Counted from the first letter of the stretch, positions 10,906 through 21,719 are shown. The stretch: 64,000 nt of DNA from Actinernus sp. WN-2022 (GCA_030867875.1 JAOWCC010000019.1:36189976-36253975), one strand, 5' to 3'. Notes: a model not told the origin generated them from the sequence alone. A program made the numbers and translations.

Positions 10906-11760
10906 ATGCCTAGGCCTTCTGGCTGGTATTTTGTCTGAGTGGGTTAATGGGATCCCTGTGGTTTGTAATGAATTCTGACGTCACCAACTGTCAACCAGAA
11001 AGCCTAGCAGAATTCGCCCAGCTGGGCCCGAAAATTTGCAAAAAAGGGCCCAAGATATCGCGACCACTCTTGATGACAAGGGGGAAGATAGTTCTAAGAC
11101 GTGCATGCACCAGGTGATAGAAAAATCGCAGAGTTTTCGTATTCTAAAATGTTTGACATTTGTGTAATGGTAAAACCTGGCAAAGTGTAGTTGGAGTATT
11201 AAAATTGAAATTAAAGAATATCGTGTATTTTCAGTTAAACACCCTCGTTAAGTTTACTTTATTCAACAAAATACCTGGCGCTTCGCTTCCAAGCAGTTCA
11301 TCTTACAGATTTGGATTCGCTAACCGATGCTAACAGAGAAGAGAGACAGCCGTGAAACTCGACACGATATTCACCTAGAGCGAGTTTCCTCCACGCCAAA
11401 TCAGGTAAAGTGCTTTTCAAATCCAAGCAAAACTCTCTTAAAGAATCAAACCTATGCTTTGATATTTGCCCAAGCTCTTCACGAGCAAATGTATGCCGAA
11501 TCCATGGCCTTCTGGTAACCGTGAGCAGTGACGTCTTGGGACTAGGCTGGTAATCTCCATTCATTTAAACCCTCTCAGTTTCTTCTTTCGTACGTAGATC
11601 TTGTAGATGTGAACCTTGAGGACGCATATGTAAATCTTGAGGCTGTATATATTTATATCTATTGTACGGCTCTCATAAAGAGTATTGTATTGTGATGAGA
11701 CTCAGTGGTAAAATAAACCACTTACTTGCTTGCTTACTTACATATGCTTAGGTCAATGCG
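10906..11760. other. noncoding, LINE 3' UTR-like
   Basis: No convincing gene. A small hairpin lies near 10,898-10,926 (CCAGCC ... GGCTGG). The end, 11,700-11,745, has a conserved-looking GTGGTAAAATAAACCAC followed by ACTTGCTTGCTTACTTAC, which looks like a LINE 3' end with its microsatellite tail. Short frames on both strands at 11,298-11,564 are unsupported. Confidence 0.45.
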
Positions 11761-11769
11761 TAACAATCT

Positions 11770-12367
11770 CTCGATGATTATCGTGTCAATCTCGGAGATA
11801 AGACAGATCAGATCGAAGCTAATACTACTCGGGTTTTTCGGGACAGGCAGAAAGATTTGAACGAGAGATTTGATTGGTTATCGGCTTCGCTGTCGATGGA
11901 AATGAATGAACAAATGGTTGATGCAAAGAATGAGGAGTGCAATCTGAAATCTAGTATGAAAGAAATTAAGCTCTACGCGTTGAATTCCAACAATCTTTAG
12001 AAAGATTAACCAAAGGGTTGGAGGACAAAAATCTAACCAAAGAAGTTAAGTCGCTTAAAAAGGAGTTGAAGTGTCTAATGTTTGAGGATGAAGAATCAGT
12101 TGAAATCGTAGTCAGCACGCAAAATCGTTTCAGTCCTCTCCAAGCTGACTCTATTACGGGAAATCTAACTGCCACACAACAAGAAATAACAACACATGAA
12201 ACAGAACGGAGAGCAACATATGCAGACGCTGTTGCCAGGCAGCCAGATTTTGCACCATCGCGTGAAGAGGCAGGTGCCTCAGCAAATTCTAGTATACTGG
12301 TTTTATCGGACTCAATCCTGAAGGGGTTGTACGAGCAAAATTCGCTCAAGGTCAGAAAGAAATGTTA
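11770..12367 (+). pseudogene. LINE-E ORF1 fragment: coiled coil plus SGNH esterase start
   Basis: Plus-strand frames encode a charged coiled coil (DRQKDLNERFDWLSASLSME, then LTKEVKSLKKELKCLMFEDE). A linker leads to SILVLSDSILKGLYEQN, which matches block I (the G/S-D-S motif with the nucleophile Ser) of SGNH/GDSL hydrolase domains found in ORF1 of CR1-type LINEs. The rest of the esterase is missing. A stop at about 11,998 separates the two parts. Confidence 0.55.
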
Positions 12368-12369
12368 GA

Positions 12370-13086
12370 GCATTAGATTTATTGATTAGATTTATTAGAT
12401 TTATTGAACGGTAATTTCAAGGTATTCTGAGCAGTTCAGCAAAATAAGAAGTCAACGCCGGAGTTTGATGCCCTTATAAATCGTCGGCAAACAAAAAACT
12501 GTGTGACGACATAAATAACGGCTGCGAAAGATGTGGGTTCTTCCAGAACCAGCGAGGATCGCCAAAACGTCATGCCCATAAATTTATTTCATTTATCAAC
12601 TGAAAACTGTCAACCTGCAACCTGCACTTTGTACCCTCCGTGCTCGCTAGCTATACGCAATAGCGCAAATATTGGACCTTTAGAAAAGGATCGATGTATG
12701 GTTCACCTCGATTGTCGTAATGGCGGAAGGCCACGTTTTTTAGGCCACCCCGTCCCGACCGCAAGTGCCTGCGACGGCAGGCGGAAGTGTAAACCTTTGC
12801 AGGCCCACTCACGGCAGCCGGCAGAAGAGCAAGTTTGCTGTTGTGTCGAGAACGTGGGTAAAATACTGTCATAATTTGCCAAATTTAGATAAATACATAT
12901 TTCAAAACTTAAACATAATTAGATCATTTCTATAAAATCAATTTCCAAGGAATAACGTGTGTTCGTTTGTCTTGCTCTGAACAGTTCGCCAAAGTACTCG
13001 CCGAAGCAGATTCACAGACAACACGGAAGCTCTAAATCCGACCAAGAAACAAGCTCAGTAAGAGTCCTAAATTTACTTATTCTCTC
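12370..13086. other. no gene recognised
   Basis: An AT-rich imperfect repeat (GATTTATTGATTAGATTTATTAGATTTATTG) opens the stretch. Overlapping open frames on both strands at 12,533-12,874 have no recognisable domain and low codon plausibility. Nothing else was seen. Confidence 0.4.
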
Positions 13087-13090
13087 TTAA

Positions 13091-13647
13091 AGTGCCACTA
13101 CGATCAAATTTTGAGATAGCGATATTTTAGCGTATTTGTAAAGAAAAGTTGCTATACTTTTTGTCTGCCCACACCGTTTTTTTATATGACGATGGGAAGT
13201 CTTATTTTTTTTGGGTCCGAATCTTGAGTTTTTATGTCCGCCATTACTCTAACCCGTTCCGTGACAGAGCCATGACAGAGCCAATTTCCAGCGAACGTGA
13301 CGTCATCTTCTCAACACAACAACATGCGGGGCTACGTTTCACACAAACTTTCGCACGAAATTATAAGTAAAGAACGAAGTTTTGAATGGAAATACGCATT
13401 TACAAGAGCAACGCGTTGAGAAGATGACGTCACGACAGCAAACCGCTGGTCGAAAATCTCGAAGTATTTGGAACACACTTCAGTAATGGCGGCCGTGATT
13501 TCAACGGTAAACTCTCTGCAAAATTCATACGTTAATTTGGTCCTTTGGTAATATTTTTCACTGATTTGGATATGTTCGACACTGTGTGTCGTTTTGGAAG
13601 ACAAAAAGGTAGAAAAGAAAATGGTCGAATTTCGTCGTAGTGGCACT
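13091..13647. mobile_element. piggyBac-like MITE (TTAA target duplication)
   Basis: Flanked by TTAA at 13,087-13,090 and 13,648-13,651. Terminal inverted repeats start AGTGCCACTACGA at one end and end TCGTAGTGGCACT at the other. A second, internal inverted pair (GTGACGTCATCTTCTCAAC near 13,298 and GTTGAGAAGATGACGTCAC near 13,407) makes the element a long fold-back. It carries no transposase. TTAA duplications are typical of piggyBac and Kolobok elements. Confidence 0.85.
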
Positions 13648-13831
13648 TTAAGCCTTAACATAAATGGTATTAGAAAATACCCACTTCAAAGACTTGAATT
13701 GCTATTCGAAATTAGCGATGTCAGTCAAGATACACATGGCTGTGTTTGCAAACATTAAAAACTGTAGTAATTTCGGGTTTTAAATATGTTGTCCAATTGT
13801 ATTGTAGATCTACCATGAAGTAGACTGAGGG

Positions 13832-13988
13832 TAGCCTGCGTCGCATCCGAACTGAATCCTGGTTAAGGCCGTCTGCGAAACAGTGGACATAAGCTTGTTC
13901 TCGACCCCCAGCGAAGTTGCAGTTTTATTTATAATCGATTTCGATTGGCTTTTACTAATACCCATTCTTACACGTCTCGTGATTGGTT
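13832..13988 (+). promoter_or_regulatory. shared 5' block upstream of the DUF6589-like gene
   Basis: 157 bp, about 92% identical (some 13 differences) to the inverted block at 55,444-55,597 that precedes the RecQ-like gene. In both places it lies in the same orientation relative to the downstream ATG and is followed, after a diverged spacer, by AAAACAAAATGG. Read away from the gene, it carries two CCAAT boxes and TATAAATA, so it could be a promoter firing outward or one half of a divergent promoter. Alternatively it is the terminal sequence of a transposon. Confidence 0.7.
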
Positions 13989-14046
13989 CATTGCACAGAA
14001 AGATTGCACGTGACTTAGAAAACAAAATGGTGGTTCTTTGAAAACA

Positions 14047-14956
14047 ATGAGTGTACCTGAATCTCCAGTGAACCAAAGTAGCTATATATGTAATTTATGC
14101 TTTAGAAAGATCGAGAAGAATTACGTTTTTAGTCGAAGGGAGAGGGAAATTCGATGATGTTTCGGCGCTTGAGAGTTTGACGTAAAGCGCGGTACCAGTC
14201 GATTTATATGTAGACATTGTCTCGATAAACTAAAGAAACACCAAGAACTTCTTGCTCAGCTGAAAGACCTGGAATGTTGTTTGAAACTTCTTGTAAACAG
14301 CAGAGAAGAGGAGGCCGCTTTGACGCCATTAAAAAGATCAGGAGTTGAAGGCTGCGATCTTGCACCCTCTACAAAAAGGGTTCGCGGACACAACGTTTCC
14401 GAATCTGTTCTTACTATGGGGACTTCGTCTCCTGTTCACCCTAGACCTGCACCAGCTCCTCGGTGGTCTGTCTCACCCGTCGTGGAAATAAAGAAACACT
14501 ACCAGCCAAACCCAAAGTAAATGTAGACGTCTCTGTCAAGGTGAAATGGCCTTCCAAGGACAAAGAGAGAACGCTCCCGGAGGACTTGAGTCCTTGGATA
14601 AAATGCTTGTTAGGGGGACCTTCAAACAAATTGCTCAGGCTGCATGGAAGAATGTAAGCATAAAGAAAGAGATTACAGCGCTTGTGCTCAAAGTAGTGAA
14701 GGAATGTACTCAGCTGTGCTCGAAGAAGAATCCAACCTGTCTGAGAACAACTAGCAAGGAAAGCATGCTGACTTTCACAATGGAAGTGTTATCAGCTGAA
14801 CTTGAAGATAGAGTCCCTCTGCTTCATTCGATACTGTCCACATCATCTGTGAAATAGGAGAACGGCCAAAACTCCTCAGAATGACTTTGTTGCAGTGGCA
14901 GCTGCAGTATGCCTACGAAATAGGTCGAAATACATGATTGCTGTACAGCTGTTTTT
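14047..14956 (+). pseudogene. DUF6589-like repeat gene, N-terminal exon (broken)
   Basis: Probable start ATG at 14,047. The translation shows two CxxC pairs (YICNLCFRKIEKNY and FICRHCLDKLKKHQ), which suggests a small N-terminal zinc domain. A helical segment follows (LLAQLKDLECCLKLLVNSRE), then a basic/proline-rich linker, then a folded region (VKVKWPSKDKERTLPEDLS in one frame, GLESLDKMLVRGTFKQIAQA in another). At least three frameshifts or stops break it. A LINE is inserted near 14,957. Later exons at 16,143, 16,956 and 21,722 carry the DUF6589-type core. Function is unknown; such genes are highly repeated in cnidarians, which is recalled family knowledge. Confidence 0.6.
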
Positions 14957-16142
14957 TTAGTAGACCCAAAAAAAAACTGGAAACTAATTAATTCTCTCCT
15001 CGGGAAAAACTGCAAGTCTAATCATGTAAATTAACTTTGCGTAAATGATAATGGCAATACTATCTCTGACTCTCAAAACATTTCCGAGACCTTTAACGAC
15101 TTTTTTTAAATAAGTATTGGACCAAAATTAGCTGCAACATCAATGAGACAATCCAAAAAAAAAACATTAACACGTATTTAATCGACAGCAGAAAAACCGA
15201 TGTAACCTTTGGTTACGTGCAGTCTACTTTGAAGCAGCTAAAAGCCTCCAAGAGCACTGGCCTTGACAAGATCCCAGCTAGTCTTGAAAATTGCGTCTGA
15301 TGTAATCGCACCTTCGCTAACATATATTTTTAATCTTTCACTGTCAACCAGCATTTTTGTCGAGGAGTGGAAAAATGCGAGGGTAAGCCCGGTTTACAAA
15401 AGTGATGATGGTCGACTCATGGAAAATTACCGATCGATTTCAATATTACCAATAATTAGCAAAGTTTTTGAAAAGAAGTCTTTCGACAATTATATGGTTA
15501 CTTAACAGACACTTTTCTGCTTTCCAAATTCCAATCAGGATTTCATCCCTACACTTAACTGTCTCTGCATTGATTCAGATGTGCGATGAATGGCTAACAG
15601 GGGTTGTTTTTCTTGATATTCGGAAAGCTTTCGATTCAATAATTCACTCCATATTATTAGATAAAATGCAATTTTCACGAATTTCCGGCACTGAACTTAA
15701 ATCGTTCAACTCTTACCTCACCGGAAGACAGCAAAGGTGTTATGTAAATTGAATTCTTAATGAGCAATTTGCCCTAAATCTAAGAACCTCGTTTCTTCGA
15801 CTTTCTGATAGTGGCATAAACTATAACCTTAGAAATTTACAAACTGACTTAGCACTTCCAAGGCCGAAAACTAATTTCGTCAAGCGTAGCTTTAAGTACA
15901 GTTAAGTAAAGTTGCTTTATTATCTGATGCTGAGTTACGCTGACTACTGTTTTTAAAGGCTTCGCACAGTTTTTAATCCCTCATTTTTATACAATGGAAA
16001 AATGAATTTCTATTTTTATTGTAAACACATAGAATCTGTTTTCATACGCCCCATTTGGAAATTAGCCCTCTACCTGTAAATTTGAAGTTGAGGGTTGTAA
16101 TGGCTCAGCGTATTAAAATAAAATCTTATGTATGTATGTAAC
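14957..16142 (+). mobile_element. LINE-F, CR1-like, internally deleted, inserted in the DUF6589-like gene
   Basis: Plus-strand RT remnants: LTRSQLVLKIASDVIAPSLT and EWKNARVSPVYKSDDGRLME with ENYRSISILPIISKVFEK (15,263-15,505), VVFLDIRKAFDSIIHSILLD motif A and SFNSYLTGRQQRCYVN (15,468-15,752), then a jump to the C-terminal LRNLQTDLALPRPKTNFVKR (about 15,820-15,900). The YADD palm is deleted. The 3' end is a TATG microsatellite (about 16,122-16,140), after which the host gene's exon resumes. Confidence 0.8.
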
Positions 16143-16372
16143 AGACTTCTTGTATCATTGAAGATACTGAAAGACCTTCACCAATATGTTCCTTATCACG
16201 GTGATGATGAAGAACGTGAATATGGACACCAAGGGGTTTTGGGGATAAGTTGAGTGTAGAGCGTGCAGTTAATGGTCACATGTCCCTGGCAAATGGTTTT
16301 ACACCAAAAGAAAGAGAGGAAGGATTACACTTTGAGGTAGCTGACTGGCATGCAGGCAACAATTTTTTGGAG
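16143..16372 (+). pseudogene. DUF6589-like gene, core exon with GDKLSVER motif
   Basis: Plus-strand exon ending at donor GAG|GTTTGT (16,372). Its frames give IIEDTERPSPICSLS, then after two frameshifts GDKLSVERAVNGHMSLANGF and GLHFEVADWHAGNNFLE. The G-D-x-L-S/T-V-E-R-A plus V-A-D-W-H-A pattern is the hallmark of the DUF6589 family as remembered. That family's biochemical role is not known to the annotator; an RNase H/transposase relation is a guess. Confidence 0.6.
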
Positions 16373-16955
16373 GTTTGTATGCTGGAGTGTTAATAAAGAA
16401 TCTTGCAGGCAGTGCACGTTTTGATTTCAATTTTGTTATGTAAATCTCTTTTTCGTTTCATGCTTAAATTGCAAGTATCTCCAAAATACAATATGAACTC
16501 TTTTTCCCAAAAATTCTATTTCTGATATATTTGAGATGTCTAAATTATTTTTCTTGAGAGGCTGTAGCAGCAATTGAACTAGAATAACACCTACCCGAAT
16601 TGCAGGTCTGGATTAAGGGTACATGTATATGAAGGAAAGCAGAGGTTGAATTTATTTATAGTACTACATAAAAATAACCTAGGTAAAAAACTTAGGTTGA
16701 CAAAAATGATGTATATGAAAATAAAGTTGACCTGTAACACTGCACTTACATCCCTATAAATTTCATAATGAAGAGGCAAGCTGGCCTGTTTGGCATATGC
16801 TAAAAAAACATTATCAGCTCATTTCTCAAAATTTTCCATATAATTTTATTGTTTTATAAAGGATTATAATAATTTTATAAAAAAAGGTTTTTTTCATCAC
16901 AATTAAGATTTGTTGTATACATGTATTTCGTAGGTAACCAATTTATACAATACAG
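16373..16955. other. intron of the DUF6589-like gene
   Basis: Bounded by donor GTTTGT at 16,373 and acceptor TTATACAATACAG ending at 16,955. No gene or repeat was recognised within it. An open frame on the minus strand at 16,591-16,779 is AT-rich and unsupported. Confidence 0.55.
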
Positions 16956-17845
16956 CCTCTGCTGCTGACAAGTGTCCCATGTACAGTGACAGAAAGTTTG
17001 TAAACGGAAGAAATGTGAAGAGAGATGTGACGAATGCGTGCCGAAGGTTTTTCCAAATTGAAGGGGAGTCCAGAGTAGTAGCTGCTGCATTAGAGATACT
17101 TGGAATGGGTAGTTTAGATGATGAAAACCCAACCAAGAATGCATTTCTGAATGCCCCTGATACTACAAGAGAGGTGAAGAAGAGCTACCTCAGGAGAATA
17201 GCTTCTCTTATTGTTGACACCTATGTAATAGACCAGGCAAGGAATGAGAATATCTGGCGCTCAGTCCAGATCATGCAGCATGAAGAAGAGGTTAGAGGGT
17301 ATGGGCTCAATGTAGAAGGAAGATATCCTTGTCGCTCTCCAGGTTGCCAGAAAACATTTGCACACGATGGCAAGCTGAGAAAGGATCATGAAGCCAAGCA
17401 CAATCCACCTGTTGTTGTAGATCGTCCTCCTGCTAACATGTTCATTCTCGAATCTCCAATACGTGAGGATGAAAGAGATGACATGCTATCATACCAGAAA
17501 GCTTTGCTGGACTATGGCATGTTTATCCTGAATTTCTGGGATGCCATTTCAGAAGGAGATGGAGAACGTGTTATACGCTGTATCACACTAATCAGGAAAG
17601 GGTCTTCTACAAAGTATTCTCTTGAGGGATTGTATCTGATGTTCCAGATTAATGCTCTATTGAGTCCACAGGCAGCCCATCGCCTAATTTGGAACAGGTT
17701 TGTGCAAAATAAACCAGGTCCAGGCTGCAACATTCACTAGATTTGGAGCTTGAATTCAAGACCAAATCCGTCAAGTAAGCCATCAAGAAGCTTGGTCCTA
17801 GTCCAACCAGAAAGACACTGGACACGATATGCAATTCCTTGGGAT
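16956..17845 (+). pseudogene. DUF6589-like gene, main C-terminal exon, left half
   Basis: A well-kept open frame (16,979-17,740) begins with CPMYSDRKFVNGRNVKRDVT and contains a C2H2-type finger, YPCRSPGCQKTFAHDGKLRK-DHEAKH (about 17,325-17,400). MFILESPIREDERDDMLSYQ and LYLMFQINALLSPQAAHRLI follow. After about 17,733 a 1-base deletion shifts the frame, and one in-frame TAA occurs at about 17,775. The exon is cut at 17,845 by ISL2EU and continues at 21,722. The family often has a finger at this place between the DUF6589 core and the tail. Confidence 0.7.
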
Positions 17846-17943
17846 AGACATAATCGGCTAACTCGCGTGCTGTTGTCACGTGACCTAAAATGGGTCAAAA
17901 CGAACAGCCAAGGTCAGAGTTCGCACGTGCGTTCCACGAAGCG

Positions 17944-19471
17944 ATGCCTCACTTTTGTTGCGCTGGGGAATGCGAAAATAGCTCAGACCAAAGAAAATAG
18001 CTCAGACCAAAGAAAATATCTTTCATTTCATGGACTTCCATTGGAGGACAAGCCTTTGCTGTCTCTTTGGATTTCTAAAATGCATAGAAATTTCAACTAT
18101 TTTAATGACAACAAGCACACAAAAATCTGCAGTGCACACTTCGTATCAGAGGATTTCACCAATCCCGAGGCTCGGAAACAGCGATTGAAACGCAATGTAG
18201 TTTCTTCGATTTTTGCTTCGACAAAGAATTTACCCCAGAGGTCGGAGAGAATAGCGGCAAAGAAGCTAGAAGATTACAGAACCGAGCAAGACGAAGCTAC
18301 CGACACTGCATCTGAAGGCAAGGGGGACGAATTAATTGTGTCTGGTCAAGCACGGACTTCTCGCAAAACTCAGACATCTGAGGATTATTTTTGTAATGAT
18401 TTACGAGATGAATCCCACAGAATATCTTGTTCACACAAATTTTCACTATCCCACCTATTATCAAAGTGCACAACGCCAAACAAAGAAGAGAAACTATTCA
18501 CTCATTTCACGGGTTTGAATTCTTATGTTGACTTTATGGGAACATTACAATTTGTATTGCCTGGTCTCGATAGAAAACAACTGATATACTGGGATAGCGA
18601 GGCTGGTAAATCTAGTGTTATAGACACAGAAAAGCTATTTGAAGACGATCAAACTGAGCTGGATGACAGTGATAATGATGAAGACATTTTTGTTACAACT
18701 ATGACACGTCCTACTGCCCATAAACTGCCAGTGGAAGACGAGTTTCTACTTGTACTCATGAAGCTCAGAATGGGGCTATCAAACGTTGACCTGGCAGAGA
18801 GATTTTGTGTGGCTGAGAGTACTGTGAGCAATGTGTTTCTTAGTTGGATTAACTACGTATTTGTAACTATTGGCAGCCTCACGATTTGGCCACATAGAGA
18901 TGTAATTTTAAAGAATTCACCGGAAGAATTCTTGAAGAAGTATCCTAATACTATAATTATAATTGATGCAACTGAACTGAAAATTCAGGTGCCCAGTTCA
19001 CTGCAGAAGCATAGTGAGAGTTACAGCACATATAAGTCTCACGCTACACTTAAATCTTTGATCGGTGTTGATGCCAATGGAGGGATAATATATGTTTCTC
19101 AACTGTACGAGGGATCAATAAGTGATAAACAGATAGTTGACAGATCTGGATTCCTGGAAACTTTAAAACTAAAAGTGCAAACTGGAGAACTTAAAAAAGG
19201 AGATGCTGTGATGGCAGATAAAGGGTTTGATATCTCGGATGACTTAAATATACTTGAATTACAGCTTAACATCCCTCCCTTTCTCAAGGACAAGGTTGGA
19301 TTTGATGAGAGGGATGTGATAAGAACTCGAACCATTGCAAGACACATAATTCATGTTGAAAGAGCCATCGGCAAAGTTAGACGATTTCGAATTTTCCATT
19401 CTGAAATCCCTGTAGCAATGTTTGGTAGCATTAATCAGATATGGTCAGTTGCTTGCTTCCTTTCAAATTAA
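17944..19471 (+). pseudogene. ISL2EU transposase: THAP finger plus DDE_Tnp_4 domain
   Basis: The true start is probably ATG 17,944, giving MPHFCCAGEC, the first two Cys of a THAP C2CH finger. A 19-bp tandem duplication (17,979-17,997 and 17,998-18,016) then shifts the frame. The rest is open to 19,471: LSFHGLPL, WISKMHRNF and KICSAHFVSEDF complete the finger (C-x2-H). LSNVDLAERFCVAESTVSNV is the helix-turn-helix. IIIIDATELKIQVP (Asp 1), DAVMADKGFDI (Asp 2) and HVERAIGKVRRFRIF (Glu) form the DDE triad. It would cut and join ISL2EU ends in the nucleus. The long open frame upstream of 17,944 is an artefact of the shift. Confidence 0.9.
17979..18016. repeat. 19-bp tandem duplication inside the THAP codons
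   Basis: TAGCTCAGACCAAAGAAAA occurs twice head to tail. As 19 is not a multiple of 3, it breaks the THAP reading frame. The two units are identical, so the event is recent or an assembly artefact. Confidence 0.9.
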
Positions 19472-19933
19472 CAGAACCCTGTGCTTGATTAACCTGTATT
19501 AGCATTTATGTCTGTATTTATACTTTATTTAAAAAAAAATATGAATAAATAATGAAGCAAAAACAATTATTCATGAATTTTATTATATTTAATAAAATTT
19601 CATCCTAATTTACATAAACTTTGGCTTGGATTTCCTCAGCCAAAATAAGTTGTATGTAAAAACAGGACTCGTTAGATGTAAAGGTTTTTATGTCATTTAG
19701 TCAACTCGCATTTTGTGTTTTATCAGATCTAAAACTCTCGGCCTGCGACCTCAAGTTTTATATCTGATAACACGCTCCTGCTCATTGTTTAAACATAATT
19801 ACTTATTTGACCATTCTTACAGGAGCATTATTGTTCTTGAAGACCCCTGGCTATTTATATGCCCTTGATAATATACACTCCCTATATAATTATACAGTCT
19901 GGCACTTATGTTAGAGTGCTAGTAGCAAAGTGT
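19472..19933. other. convergent 3' region between ISL2EU genes
   Basis: Contains polyadenylation-like AATAAA/AATAAT strings for the transposase near 19,543-19,555 and reverse-strand counterparts near 19,590. No further gene was seen. An imperfect palindrome near 19,720-19,770 (TTATCAGAT / ATCTGATAA) may form a hairpin. Confidence 0.5.
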
Positions 19934-21632
19934 TCACTGTCCACTCTTCCTTTTTTGAGATTCTGTAACAAGAAATTTTAAAGCATGATTCAGAAAGAAA
20001 TCTGACAACTTTGGGAACAACTCGTTTGACCAGTAGTCATGATTATAAGGAATTATATCAATGTACATTTCATTTGAATCAGACAGAAAAATACAAAAGT
20101 CACACCATCTCAATCCTGTGATTGCTAGTTGACCTTGAACTTGAGCATAATAGCCAATTGAATGTACCCTTTTAAGATAAAAACTGTTTCCAGTTTTCTC
20201 AAGTTAGAAACTAGGGTCAGCTGCTGCTTGCTCCAGCGTTTCAGCTCTCTTTTTTAAAAGGGCACTTAATCTCTAGCAATCCATATTTGCTGTCGGTAGA
20301 TGCTGGGTCAAACACTTTACCATCTGGACTTGCACCAAGGTATGGGTTACATGGGTCTACAGCCAGGCCTGCATCAAACACTGTAAAATTATGTGCTTGT
20401 TTCTGCATTTTTGTGGCATATATTGTCCTTGCCACTTGCTCTTTAGACTTGCCATGGGCAATAGCTTTTACCTTTGATAGGTCTTTAGTGGTGAACATGT
20501 TCTTAATCATAGTTTCAGATGGTTGTTGTCTTCTGAAATAAATATTCACAAAATTAGAGGCAGTCACTCTAACATTATGTTGCTCCAGCCATTCTGTAGA
20601 CTCCCCTTGAAGAACAGTTCTCTTTTCTAGTGCCTGAGCATCTGGTAAGTCTATGGATATATTCTCCATAAAATAATCCCTTGCAGATGGGTAGTCAACA
20701 TTCAAACCCTTCAAGCGGTTAATATCAAATAGATTTATTGTAGCACTGTCACCCAATGGCATATCAGGGAATGAAGTGCATGTTTCTTGCCCAATGATCA
20801 GCATACGGATGGAATTTGTCACAAACACTGTGTTAGGTCGACCGAAATCTTGCATTTGATACGCCAGGCAAGAACCAACTGGCACATTTCCAAAAATGGT
20901 GTTTACCACCGAACTAGGTTCCTGGTCACTTAAAAGGTAAGAAAATGGAGGAGGCTTTTCCTTTTGTCTCAACAAATCTACGTGCCTCATTACGTGTTCA
21001 TTCCCTAAGCCAGATCGAAGTGTGACTCCTCGGGCATCGTATAACTTGCATCGAACAGGTTCTCTTGTTCTCTCTCCTTCGCGGTCAGTTTCTGCTCTAG
21101 CGTAATGAGTCCCCATTACTGGCAATGGGCAAATAGACGACGCTCTGGGAATGTGCCAAGACTGTGGGCGACTGGTACAAGTAGCGTTGCTCGGAATATC
21201 CTTAACGTTCAGGCAGGCGTAATCGTTCATCTGGAAAATCAGTGCGAACACATGGTTGCAATGACAACCGCTTCCTCCCTTGCATTAGCAATGTGCATTG
21301 GAAACCACTGCTCTAACACCACTTTCGAATCTTATAATTAAGTAGTGTGGTTCTTCGTTCTTTCGTAGTGATCGGTAGCATCGGGCTTTCACAAAACTGT
21401 GAGGAACACGAACGGCTGTATATACGTCGTATACGTATCCCTCTCGAAAAAACTTGTAATTTTTCTCGCCCGCATTCTTCTTTCCACCGTGATCCAACCA
21501 CTTGGAAATCGTGTCAAGACTGACTTTCGAGAGTTCACGAAGTGATTTCGACCACTCGGTAACTCCTTCTGTCAAAGCACAAGTACAACAGCCAACGTGA
21601 TTATTGCAACAAAAACAAGGACTCGACGCCAT
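19934..21632 (-). pseudogene. ISL2EU YqaJ-type nuclease with SWIM-like finger
   Basis: Minus strand from ATG 21,632. The N-terminal region is Cys-rich (CFCCNNHVGCCTC). A SWIM-like motif (C-x-C ... CHCNHVFAL) is broken by an in-frame TAA near 21,283. The YqaJ core reads HNVRVTASNFVNIYFRRQQP, ASPDG (catalytic Asp region) and LLEIKCPF (E-x-K). Right after the ExK a frameshift in an A6 run (about 20,243) leads to a further frame (LAITGLRWCDFCIFLSDSNE) that ends at the TGA at 19,934-19,936, with one more TAA near 20,206. YqaJ proteins are lambda-exonuclease-like. In ISL2EU the nuclease accompanies the transposase; its exact role is not established here. Confidence 0.88.
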
Positions 21633-21719
21633 TTCGACTAAGCTTTATGAGGGAGCCTCGTTTTGGGGCTGATGTAAACACCCAATTCAAACCACGTGAC
21701 CTGTTAGCCGATTATGTCT

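Larger units (their letters stand above)
17846..21719. mobile_element. complete ISL2EU (IS4EU) DNA transposon, 3,874 bp
   Basis: Perfect 17-bp terminal inverted repeats, AGACATAATCGGCTAAC at 17,846-17,862 and its complement at 21,703-21,719, flanked by a 2-bp AT duplication (17,844-17,845 and 21,720-21,721). It holds two convergent genes: a THAP/DDE transposase (plus) and a YqaJ-family nuclease (minus), the known gene pair of ISL2EU elements. Removing the element and one AT rejoins the interrupted host exon in frame. Both genes are damaged, so this copy is no longer autonomous. Confidence 0.93.

Noticed and set aside
12533..12874. Overlapping open frames, plus and minus strands
   Set aside because: No domain, no splice context, no repeat-protein similarity noticed; equally open on both strands.
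17750..17943. ATG at 17,750 as start of the ISL2EU transposase
   Set aside because: Lies outside the element (left end 17,846). The frame is only open because a 19-bp duplication shifts the THAP codons; ATG 17,944 gives the proper CCAGEC start.
20241..21251. Separate 336-codon nuclease gene starting at 21,251
   Set aside because: Same frame as the upstream 21,632-21,285 segment, separated only by one TAA inside the SWIM-like finger; it is one broken gene.
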